Shown: piece after piece, positions 23,952 to 30,250 of the stretch
Position numbering within the stretch: position 1 is the stretch's first letter
Layout: each line of letters opens with the position of its first letter
Assembly: GCA_945787295.1 (NCBI GenBank)
Contig: CALZHQ010000022.1
Span: forward strand, 1-30,250
Direction: 5' to 3'
DNA length: 30,250 nucleotides
Source of the DNA: an uncultured Desulfuromonadales bacterium
GTDB taxonomy: Bacteria; Desulfobacterota; Desulfuromonadia; Desulfuromonadales; Geopsychrobacteraceae
The notes under the pieces: model-generated
Seen by the model: only the letters and a program-made list of their open reading frames with translations
What the model was told of the DNA's origin: nothing
Databases searched by the model: none
Translations under genes and position numbers: made by a program

Positions 23952-24427
23952 ATCCAGCCGCGCTGCATGAAGAGTTGACGCACCGCGGTCGCCGGCAGGA
24001 CACCGGAGGCAACCTGTTTCCTCAGCAAGCGCAGGTCTTCTGACTTGAACAGCTTATCGAACTTGATGACAGTCCGAGGGACGGTGGTGAACTGCAGGTC
24101 GGTGGTTGGCCGAGAGCCGGTCAGCAGAAACAGCTCTTTGTCAACGTCCATCAGGCTATCCCAAGTAGCGCTGGCGGTATCCTGAAAAGCCAGATCGACC
24201 TTTTCCTGCCGCAGCAAGCCTTCTGCCGTTTCTTGCGCACCGATCTCGACCCGTATCGATTCAACCCCGGTCTTCTCTTTAATGTAGATCGACAGCAGAT
24301 GATAGAGCAGTTCGCCATCCTCGCCGGCTGCAGTGGCGAGATAAAGTTTCGGCCCAAAACAGGCGCTGGCCGGCAGTGCGATCAATAGCATCAGCAGAGC
24401 GATAATCAGTTTAGAAAATGTAACCAT
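23948..24427 (-). CDS. Half-size periplasmic binding-protein-like protein
   Basis: A 159-residue exported protein. The signal peptide (MVTFSKLIIALLMLLIALPASA) is followed by KLYLATAAGEDGELLYHLLSIYIKEKTG and ETAEGLLRQEKVDLAFQDTASATW, patterns seen in the first lobe of type 2 periplasmic binding proteins. The second lobe is missing: full members have about 280-320 residues. It is either a single-lobe derivative or a different fold. The ATG at 24427 is chosen over one six codons upstream because it starts a cleaner signal peptide and has GGAAAG about 10 nt before it; this is uncertain. It is the first gene of the tightly overlapping run down to the peptide cluster. Confidence 0.6.
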   Translation of the reverse strand: MVTFSKLIIALLMLLIALPASACFGPKLYLATAAGEDGELLYHLLSIYIKEKTGVESIRVEIGAQETAEGLLRQEKVDLAFQDTASATWDSLMDVDKELFLLTGSRPTTDLQFTTVPRTVIKFDKLFKSEDLRLLRKQVASGVLPATAVRQLFMQRGWI

Positions 24428-24577
24428 TGCGGAAAGTCTTTCCATAAAAAAGTTGGAAAGCTAGATGAGCAAAGAACGTACCGGTTTTAACGCCCAAAAA
24501 ACAGCGCTATCGGGTTGGAATCGATGCATTTCTTGACTGTTTGCAGACAGCCTGCCGCCAGTTCTGACGGGTATCTG

Positions 24578-25951
24578 TCATTCCTGCTTGTCGATCAGTC
24601 CGTACTTTTCCATTTTGTAGCGTAGAGTGGTGCGGGCAATCCCGAGGATATCAGCGGCGCGGGTCTGAGAAGCCCCCTGCTGGCGGAGAGTCTGGATGAT
24701 CAACTGACGTTCCAAATCCTCAAGAATCTCGGTCAGGTTCCCTCCCTGTTGCGGCAGGGTCAGGCAGATCTCACTGTCGCCGATCACATCGCGCGGCAGC
24801 TCACGGGGCGTGATGACATCGCTGCGGCAAAGGACAACGGCCCGCTCAACCGCGTTCTGCAGTTCACGAACGTTGCCGGGCCAGTCGTATCCGACCATGC
24901 TGGCCAATGCCTTGGGGGCAATCTGGGAGATTTTCTTGCCGGTTTCGCGGATATACTTGTCCAGAAAATGCTGCGCCAGCGGCTCGATATCCTCACGCCG
25001 GTCGCGCAGCGGGGGCAGCTCAATATGGATGACATTGAGACGATAGTAGAGATCGTCGCGAAACTCCCCTTTCTTGACCTGCTCGGCGAGATCCTTGTTG
25101 GTGGCCGCGACGATCCGCACGTCGGTCTTGATGGTCCGGTCTCCGCCAACCCGCTCGAACTCCTGCTCCTGAATCACCCGCAGCAGTTTAACCTGTGCGG
25201 AGGCGGTCATCTCAGCGACTTCATCAATAAACAGGGTCCCCTGGTTCGCCAGCTCGAAGCGGCCCTTTTTCTGCGTAACGGCCCCGGTAAAAGCGCCTTT
25301 TTCGTGGCCGAACAGTTCACTCTCCAGGACCCCTTCCGAGTAAACGGCACAGTTCAGCACAACAAACGGCTTTTCCTTACGGGGAGAATTATAGTGAATC
25401 GAACGCGCCACCAGCTCTTTACCGGTACCGCTCTCGCCGGTAAGCAAGACACTGGCGTTACTGATAGCAACCGAAGCGGCCATTTCGTACACATCCGCCA
25501 TCAGCGGCGAATTGCCAACAATGCCACTGAACTGATAGCGGTCATCCAGTTCCTGATGCAAGTAACGGTTCTCCGCCACCAGCCGCTTATGCTCCAATGC
25601 TTTGGCCACTGCCAGCCGGATCTCATCGGTTTCAAAAGGTTTGGTCAGATAATCGTATGCGCCATTGCGTAACGCCTCGACAGCGCTCTCGACTGTGCCA
25701 TAGGCGGTCATCACGACAATCGGCAGAGACGGGTCAAACTCCTTGATCTCACGCAACAGTTCGAGGCCGTTCATTTCCGGCATCTGGATATCGGTCACCA
25801 CCAGGTCGTAACTGTCGGTTGAGATCAGTTCCAAAGCCTCCTTGGCCGAGCCAACCGGAGTGGTCAGATATCCTTCACGCTCCAAGACACGAGACATCAA
25901 ACGCTGCATACCCGCTTCGTCGTCAACAATCAGTATTTTTTCACCGGCCAT
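24578..25951 (-). CDS. Sigma-54-dependent response regulator (NtrC/AtoC type)
   Basis: A 457-residue transcription activator. The receiver domain has the acidic pair in ILIVDDE and the phosphorylation site in LVVTDIQMPEMNG (Asp54 counted from the chosen start), ending YDYLTKPFE. The AAA+ domain has Walker A GESGTGKE, the sigma-54 contact motif GAFTGA and FIDEVAEM. A Fis-type helix-turn-helix, QTRAADILGIARTTLRYKM, closes the protein. The ATG at 25951 is preferred over a TTG three codons earlier because GAGGA then has usable spacing. No histidine kinase lies next to it. It sits upstream of and in line with the peptide/beta-helix cluster, 150 nt away, but I found no correctly spaced sigma-54 promoter in that gap. 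Confidence 0.93.
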   Translation of the reverse strand: MAGEKILIVDDEAGMQRLMSRVLEREGYLTTPVGSAKEALELISTDSYDLVVTDIQMPEMNGLELLREIKEFDPSLPIVVMTAYGTVESAVEALRNGAYDYLTKPFETDEIRLAVAKALEHKRLVAENRYLHQELDDRYQFSGIVGNSPLMADVYEMAASVAISNASVLLTGESGTGKELVARSIHYNSPRKEKPFVVLNCAVYSEGVLESELFGHEKGAFTGAVTQKKGRFELANQGTLFIDEVAEMTASAQVKLLRVIQEQEFERVGGDRTIKTDVRIVAATNKDLAEQVKKGEFRDDLYYRLNVIHIELPPLRDRREDIEPLAQHFLDKYIRETGKKISQIAPKALASMVGYDWPGNVRELQNAVERAVVLCRSDVITPRELPRDVIGDSEICLTLPQQGGNLTEILEDLERQLIIQTLRQQGASQTRAADILGIARTTLRYKMEKYGLIDKQE

Positions 25952-26211
25952 ATATTTCAAATCCTCGGAGATGAAGGAACAAGATAGGTAAAGCTTAACA
26001 GGCAGAGCATTATCTTGAATAGTATCGGCGCAGAATAACCAAATTCAACCCGAACCTCAAGCGTAACTATAGGAAATCATAAGCAGCACCAGTGATGAGA
26101 TTTCCCAGCTTAATTAAAGATAAATATGTCAACATATTACAGTAGCTTTTCGCACAATCCATAGTCGATTCCTCAGCACCCGAATAAAGCTCAATTTTAA
26201 TATTTAGAACC

Positions 26212-26242
26212 TTGACAGACACCATATGTAGTGTTCTATATT
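26212..26242 (+). promoter_or_regulatory. Probable nrdJ promoter
   Basis: A perfect -35 TTGACA at 26212-26217 is followed by TCTATATT at 26235-26242, giving a -10 with 17-nt (TCTATA) or 19-nt (TATATT) spacing. The start site would be near 26250, about 80 nt before the ATG. Two NrdR boxes cover it, as expected for a repressed promoter. Confidence 0.65.
26219..26234 (+). promoter_or_regulatory. NrdR box 1
   Basis: ACACCATATGTAGTGT matches the NrdR consensus ACACWATATATWGTGT at 14 of 16 positions and lies in the spacer between -35 and -10. NrdR is the nucleotide-sensing repressor of ribonucleotide reductase genes. Confidence 0.8.
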
Positions 26243-26248
26243 CTGTCA

Positions 26249-26264
26249 CTACAAAATATTGTGT
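26249..26264 (+). promoter_or_regulatory. NrdR box 2
   Basis: CTACAAAATATTGTGT matches the NrdR consensus at 13 of 16 positions. It begins exactly 30 bp after box 1, which is three helical turns and the usual spacing of paired NrdR boxes, and it lies at the probable transcription start. Confidence 0.8.
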
Positions 26265-26329
26265 CAAACAGTAACCATTATTGTTATATTTAATTGACTG
26301 AAAAGTGTTGGAAAAGAAAGGGTTTTTAA

Positions 26330-28567
26330 ATGGCCAAATCGCAGAATAACGAGCTCCTGAAACTTTCAAAGAATGCCATGACCGTTCTCGCCAAGCGCTA
26401 CCTCAAACGAGATGTTGAAGGTAACCCGCTTGAAACTCCGGTCGATATGTTTAAACGGGTCGCAAAAACCATTGATGCCGCTGAACCGAAGGGCAAAGGG
26501 AAAAAGACCTCCTTCGAAAAAAGCTACTATCAGATGATGACCGAGCTCGACTTTCTGCCGAACTCTCCGACCCTGATGAACGCCGGCCGCGAATTGGGCC
26601 AGCTGTCGGCCTGCTTCGTTCTGCCCGTAGGCGATTCGATGGAGAGCATCTTCGAAGCGATCAAAAACACCGCCCTGATCCACAAAAGTGGCGGCGGCAC
26701 CGGGTTTTCCTTTTCACGCATCCGCCCGGCCAACGACGAAGTTCAGTCGACCAGCGGTGTCTCCTCAGGACCTCTCTCCTTCATGTCGGTGTTTGATGCC
26801 GCCACTGAAACCATCAAACAAGGCGGCACCCGCCGCGGCGCCAACATGGGCATTCTGCGCGTAGACCATCCGGATATCATGGATTTCATCATGGCCAAGC
26901 GGGATCAGACCGTCTTGACCAATTTCAATATCTCTGTCGGCATGACCGAGGCCTTTATGGAAGCGGTCGAAAAAGGCGAAGATTATGACATTATCAATCC
27001 GCGAAACGGCAACGTCGTCAAACAACTCAACGCCTCCAAGGTATTCAACCAGATCGTTGATATGGCTTGGAGCAACGGCGAGCCGGGAATCATCTTCCTC
27101 GATCGCCTCAACCGTGACAACCCGACTCCTCATATCGGGGAAATTGAAAGCACCAATCCTTGCGGTGAGCAGCCTCTCCTCCCTTACGAGTCCTGCAACC
27201 TCGGCTCGCTGAACCTGGCCAACATGGTCAAGGACAACGGCGTCAACTGGGACAAACTGGAAGAGACCGTCAAGCTCTCGACCCGTTTCCTTGACAACGT
27301 CATCGAGGCCAACAAGTACCCGTTGCCGGAAATTGACGAGATGACCCGCGCTAACCGCAAGATCGGGCTCGGCGTTATGGGTTGGGCCGACATGCTGATT
27401 CTGCTCGGCATCCCATACAACAGCAAGGATGCCATCAAGCTCGGCGAAAAGGTGATGAAGTTCATCAACGACAAGTCGCATGAGGAGTCGATCAAACTTG
27501 CTGAAGAACGTGGCGCCTTCCCGAACTTCAAGGGCAGTACCTACGACAAGCCAGGCAGCGAGCCGATCCGCAACTCCACCTGTACCACCATCGCGCCGAC
27601 CGGCACCATTTCAATTATTGCCAACTGTTCCAGCGGTGTTGAGCCCCTGTTTGCAGTTTCTTACGTGCGCCAGGTGCTCGACAACAACAAGCTGATCGAG
27701 GTCCACCCGATCTTCGAAAAAATGGCCAAAGAACAAGGCTTTTTCTCAAAAGAGCTCATGCAGGAGATTGCCGAAAAAGGCACCGTTCAGGGCATCGACG
27801 CGGTCCCGGAAGACATCCGTCGGATCTTCGTCACCTCCCACGACATCACTCCGGAAGACCACGTGCTGATGCAGGCCGCTTTCCAGCGCCACTGTGACAA
27901 CGCGGTCTCCAAAACGGTCAACTTCTGCAACGACGCCACCAAAGAAGATGTTTCCACTGTTTACCGCCTCGCTTACAAGCAGGGCTGTAAAGGGGTCACC
28001 ATCTACCGCGACGGTTCCCGCGACATGCAGGTGCTCTCGGTAGCAAAAAAGGAAGAAGCAGACCCGGAAGATGCTGTTGATGCGATGCCGATGGAGAGCA
28101 AGAAGCCATCGCGCAAGCGGGAGCGTCCTCGCGCCCTGACTGGCTCGACCTACCAGATGGAAACGGGCTGCGGTCCGCTCTACATCACCGTCAACCAGGA
28201 CGAAAAAGGTCTCTTCGAACTGTTCACCACCATGGGTAAAGCGGGCGGCTGTGCCGCCTCCCAGTGTGAAGCGATCGGCCGCCTGGTTTCACTGGCATGG
28301 CGCAGCGGTGTTCAGGCCCGGCAGGCCGTCAAGCAGATGATCGGCATCACCTGCCACAAGCCGGCCGGATTCGGCGAAAACCGCATCACCTCCTGTGCTG
28401 ACGCCGTTGCCAAGGCGATTGAGTTGCACATGCTTAACGAAGGCGAAGACAGCGTCCTGACCAAGCACGTCACCAACGGCGGCGCCTGCCCCGAATGCGG
28501 CGGCCCGGTCGAGCACGAAGGTGGCTGCTGTGTATGTCACTCTTGCGGCTACTCGGAGTGTGCGTAA
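26330..28567 (+). CDS. nrdJ: Adenosylcobalamin-dependent (class II) ribonucleotide reductase
   Basis: Reduces ribonucleotides to deoxyribonucleotides using coenzyme B12 to make the active-site radical, in the cytoplasm, with or without oxygen. The 745-residue protein shows LPNSPTLMNAG and the active-site Cys95 (SACFVLP), the catalytic NPCGE at 276-280 (Asn276, Cys278, Glu280), Cys289 in the YESCNLGSLNL stretch, and a TSCPD-type region around GGCAASQCEAIGRL. It ends in a cysteine-rich tail, CPECGG…CCVCHSCGYSEC, likely to bind zinc or relay electrons. An AAAGG site precedes the ATG. Two NrdR boxes overlap its promoter. A long palindrome follows the gene and may terminate it. Confidence 0.95.
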   Translation: MAKSQNNELLKLSKNAMTVLAKRYLKRDVEGNPLETPVDMFKRVAKTIDAAEPKGKGKKTSFEKSYYQMMTELDFLPNSPTLMNAGRELGQLSACFVLPVGDSMESIFEAIKNTALIHKSGGGTGFSFSRIRPANDEVQSTSGVSSGPLSFMSVFDAATETIKQGGTRRGANMGILRVDHPDIMDFIMAKRDQTVLTNFNISVGMTEAFMEAVEKGEDYDIINPRNGNVVKQLNASKVFNQIVDMAWSNGEPGIIFLDRLNRDNPTPHIGEIESTNPCGEQPLLPYESCNLGSLNLANMVKDNGVNWDKLEETVKLSTRFLDNVIEANKYPLPEIDEMTRANRKIGLGVMGWADMLILLGIPYNSKDAIKLGEKVMKFINDKSHEESIKLAEERGAFPNFKGSTYDKPGSEPIRNSTCTTIAPTGTISIIANCSSGVEPLFAVSYVRQVLDNNKLIEVHPIFEKMAKEQGFFSKELMQEIAEKGTVQGIDAVPEDIRRIFVTSHDITPEDHVLMQAAFQRHCDNAVSKTVNFCNDATKEDVSTVYRLAYKQGCKGVTIYRDGSRDMQVLSVAKKEEADPEDAVDAMPMESKKPSRKRERPRALTGSTYQMETGCGPLYITVNQDEKGLFELFTTMGKAGGCAASQCEAIGRLVSLAWRSGVQARQAVKQMIGITCHKPAGFGENRITSCADAVAKAIELHMLNEGEDSVLTKHVTNGGACPECGGPVEHEGGCCVCHSCGYSECA

Positions 28568-28617
28568 ACTAGAGAGACTGACGATGTGAAATCTTGAGGG
28601 GGATTTGATGAATAGAT

Positions 28618-28666
28618 AAACGCAAATGGGGACAGTCGGATTAACCGGTTGTCCCCATTTGCGTTT
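28618..28666. repeat. Long perfect palindrome after nrdJ (REP-like or bidirectional terminator)
   Basis: A 17-bp perfect stem (28618-28634 with 28650-28666) continues through two G-U wobbles and three more pairs to a 5-nt loop ATTAA. The arms contain CGCAAATGGGGACA and its complement. GGGGACA-type palindromes are often dispersed REP-like elements in these bacteria, some linked to REP-associated transposases; copy number cannot be judged from this window. The T run after the stem on the plus strand is only four long, so termination is plausible but not sure. Confidence 0.7.
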
Positions 28667-28695
28667 TAGCTAAATATGACTGAAAAAGAGGGATT

Positions 28696-29178
28696 ATGGC
28701 CACGCAGAACAAAGAGCAACAGAGTCCGCCACCAGCAGACAACCTGATGGAACATTTCAAAGCGATCGAGCTGCCGACCTCGCAACCGATCGCCTTCCCC
28801 AAGACCGAATATCCGCAGCAATACCTCGAATACTCAGATGAACCAAATCTGGAGGAGGACAACAAGTACCGCAGTGCCGGCGTGCTGATGCGCCGTCTTG
28901 CGGAATCGATCATCGCCTGGCGCAAAGAGCTTCCGGAGGGTGTCGAGCCGGCGGTCATCGCCATTCTCAACGGCGGCGTCAGAATCGAGGTGAGCTCCCT
29001 GGCACAGGAGAGCTTCCACGGCATCCGCATCGAAGGATTGGTCAACGGCGTCCCCTGTATCATGCTGGCCCACCAGGCAACCGTGCAGCTACTCTGCTAT
29101 GTTCAGCCAATCAAGCTGCCTGCATCCCCGAGACGGAAGATCGGTTTTATCATCGATGGCAAGAAGAGCGAAGCCTAA
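28696..29178 (+). CDS. Uncharacterised protein
   Basis: A 160-residue soluble protein that I do not recognise. The first 60 residues are polar and proline-rich, probably unstructured; the rest (from about 62) alternates helix and strand, with AVIAILNGGVRIEVSSLAQ, GIRIEGLVNGVPCIMLAHQ and a last strand KIGFIIDGK. No signal peptide or membrane segment is seen. AGAGG precedes the ATG closely. Two further small genes follow at 13-nt and 7-nt gaps, so the three are probably one transcript with a shared but unknown role. Codon use looks like that of nrdJ. Confidence 0.75.
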   Translation: MATQNKEQQSPPPADNLMEHFKAIELPTSQPIAFPKTEYPQQYLEYSDEPNLEEDNKYRSAGVLMRRLAESIIAWRKELPEGVEPAVIAILNGGVRIEVSSLAQESFHGIRIEGLVNGVPCIMLAHQATVQLLCYVQPIKLPASPRRKIGFIIDGKKSEA

Positions 29179-29190
29179 CGGGACGGCGAG

Positions 29191-29814
29191 ATGACGGCTA
29201 ACTCAGACACCCTTCTCCTCTGGATTCTTCTGCCGCTGTTTGCAGCGGTCGGCCTCTATTTGTTCTGGTATTCACGGCAGAAGAAAAAAACACTTGAAGC
29301 CTTTGCCTGGGCGCAGCAAGTTCCCTTCAGACCCGAGTTGGAAACCGAACTTCTGGCAACACTGGACCGCTGTTTCCCTTTGCAAGAGAACGGCCTGATC
29401 CGCAGCTTCGAACAACTTTCATCAATTATCGACGCCGGCCCGGTCCGGATGTTCAGCGCGGTCGAGCTGCTCGACCTGAACCCGCACGCACAGGCAAGTT
29501 CAACCCACTTTTCCCGGATCGCCGCGCTGTTCAAGGCCCCGGAAGAGTTCGACGAATATTTCCTGTTGAACCGAGCCGGACAGGTCAATACAATTCTCCC
29601 CGCAGGCAAATCCCCGGCAGCCCACATCACAGAACTGACCAGGGAGGCTGCCACTACATCCAGGGCGGAGCATACCCTGTCGGTGACCCTGAAGAACGGT
29701 TACGGGCTGATCTATCTTGAACCGCTGGTGACCGGAGGTGAGACATTGACCGACATAGAAGCCCTCTATTCTATCGCCAGAAAGATGCACCAGACCCTTA
29801 GCCAAGGTGAGTAA
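29191..29814 (+). CDS. Uncharacterised protein with N-terminal membrane anchor
   Basis: A 207-residue protein that I do not recognise. A single hydrophobic segment (about 8-27, LLLWILLPLFAAVGLYLFWY) is followed by a basic RQKKK, so the bulk of the protein should be cytoplasmic and membrane-tethered. The soluble part is mixed helix and strand with one cysteine. It starts 13 nt after the previous gene and ends 7 nt before the next. Nothing in it suggests an enzyme active site. Confidence 0.72.
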   Translation: MTANSDTLLLWILLPLFAAVGLYLFWYSRQKKKTLEAFAWAQQVPFRPELETELLATLDRCFPLQENGLIRSFEQLSSIIDAGPVRMFSAVELLDLNPHAQASSTHFSRIAALFKAPEEFDEYFLLNRAGQVNTILPAGKSPAAHITELTREAATTSRAEHTLSVTLKNGYGLIYLEPLVTGGETLTDIEALYSIARKMHQTLSQGE

Positions 29815-29820
29815 CGAACA

Positions 29821-30225
29821 ATGCTTGAACTTGTTTCTGCAATCTCAATCTGGGAGCTGGTCAAACACACCGGCAGCTGGCTCAGCAACCTGAAACGGGC
29901 CAAAGGCGCTCGCAAGCAGGAGTCGATCGAGGCGCTTCGCAAAGTGATCCTCGCCGCCCGCAAGACCACGGTCTACATGCGTCAGCTTAAGGAAACAGGC
30001 AAAGCCTGCCACCAGACCGAAGCCGAGATTGCCCTGCTCTGGACCGAGCTGAGTTTTGCCCTGGACGATCTCGGTATCGGCAAACTGGCCAAGCGCTGCC
30101 GGATCAAAGGCCGGCAGTGGACCGACCCGAGCCGACTGGATAAGGAATTTCTGGAAAAAGCAGATGTCGGTCTGGAACGGATGGAACAACTGGCCAACGA
30201 GATTCTTCGTGAGAACAGCAAATAG
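29821..30225 (+). CDS. Uncharacterised small basic helical protein
   Basis: A 134-residue protein, basic and mostly helical, that I do not recognise. After an opening MLELVSAISIWELVKHTGSWL it has a lysine/arginine-rich stretch (KRAKGARKQE) and long helices that could form a bundle. No signal peptide is evident. AGGTGAG lies about 10 nt upstream of the ATG, overlapping the previous gene's end. The gene is complete in the window, with stop at 30225. Confidence 0.72.
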   Translation: MLELVSAISIWELVKHTGSWLSNLKRAKGARKQESIEALRKVILAARKTTVYMRQLKETGKACHQTEAEIALLWTELSFALDDLGIGKLAKRCRIKGRQWTDPSRLDKEFLEKADVGLERMEQLANEILRENSK

Positions 30226-30250
30226 TTCCTTCCCAGCGACCCGTCCGACC

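Larger units (their letters stand above)
25952..26329. other. Divergent intergenic region between the response regulator and nrdJ
   Basis: The 378-nt AT-rich gap holds the nrdJ promoter and two NrdR boxes at 26212-26264. A 7-bp inverted repeat (GGAAATC at 26072-26078, GATTTCC at 26099-26105) lies nearer the regulator gene. No cobalamin riboswitch was recognised upstream of this B12-dependent enzyme. A 100-codon minus-strand frame across the region looks non-coding. Confidence 0.6.

Noticed and set aside
24543..24560. Sigma-54-like promoter upstream of the envelope operon
   Set aside because: TGGC and TGC are present, but GG and GC are 13 nt apart instead of 10.
24749..25672. Plus-strand 307-codon frame
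   Set aside because: It is antisense to the conserved response regulator domains and its translation resembles no protein; an artefact of codon bias.
25952..26329. Cobalamin riboswitch upstream of nrdJ
   Set aside because: No B12-box-like sequence or multi-stem structure was seen; NrdR boxes explain the regulation.
26067..26369. Minus-strand 100-codon frame upstream of nrdJ
   Set aside because: It overlaps the nrdJ start and promoter, has low-complexity AT-rich composition and no ribosome-binding site.
26765..27481. Minus-strand 238-codon frame inside nrdJ
   Set aside because: It is antisense to the catalytic core of NrdJ, which has all expected motifs.
1..30250. CRISPR array, prophage, insertion sequence or tRNA gene
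   Set aside because: No regularly spaced repeats, transposase, integrase, phage structural gene or tRNA cloverleaf other than the tmRNA ends was seen.

Overview
The window reads as a chromosomal segment of a Deltaproteobacterium (Desulfobacterota) close to Desulfuromonas, Pelobacter or Geobacter. This placement is inferred from gene content: a GeoRSP-type radical SAM/SPASM/PqqD set, a large NAD-dependent glutamate dehydrogenase, a B12-dependent NrdJ and an ssrA tag reading ADTDVSYALAA. No rRNA, phage or insertion sequence was seen. Nearly everything from 1 to 26 kb is on the minus strand; the last 4 kb is on the plus strand.

Region 1 (1-7 kb, minus): ssrA (tmRNA) with its own promoter and terminator, smpB, an RseC/MucC-like membrane protein, an amidohydrolase of the deaminase group, and a pantothenate block panB-panC-panP. 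The last gene looks like the PLP-dependent aspartate 1-decarboxylase that replaces PanD, so the block would make both ketopantoate and beta-alanine and join them. A flavin reductase-like protein lies upstream.

Region 2 (7-15.6 kb, minus): a 1587-residue NAD-glutamate dehydrogenase, then rsmA, a DUF2062 membrane protein, tsaD and a PIN-PhoH ATPase.

Region 3 (15.6-24.5 kb, minus) is the accessory heart of the window. In transcription order it holds a half-size periplasmic binding protein, two exported beta-helix proteins, a PhnD-like lipoprotein, a membrane-anchored TPR-like protein, a YedE-family (selenium/sulfur) transporter, a PqqD-like peptide chaperone, a radical SAM/SPASM enzyme, an unannotated tiny gene, a SPASM protein without a radical SAM cluster, a class V aminotransferase and a small lipoprotein. 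The tiny gene (18129-18185) has a perfect Shine-Dalgarno and encodes MKKYIKPRVVGSSNVHPC followed by UGA. A strong hairpin starts 4 nt after the UGA, and the frame stays open for 16 more codons to end 3 nt before the next gene's ATG. I propose this is the precursor of a ribosomally made modified peptide and that the UGA may be read as selenocysteine. The neighbouring YedE-type transporter and cysteine desulfurase-like enzyme fit selenium use. The hairpin also looks like an ordinary terminator, so the selenocysteine reading is unproven.

Region 4 (24.6-30.2 kb): a sigma-54-activating response regulator (minus), then divergently nrdJ with two NrdR boxes over its promoter, a long perfect palindrome, and three small uncharacterised proteins.
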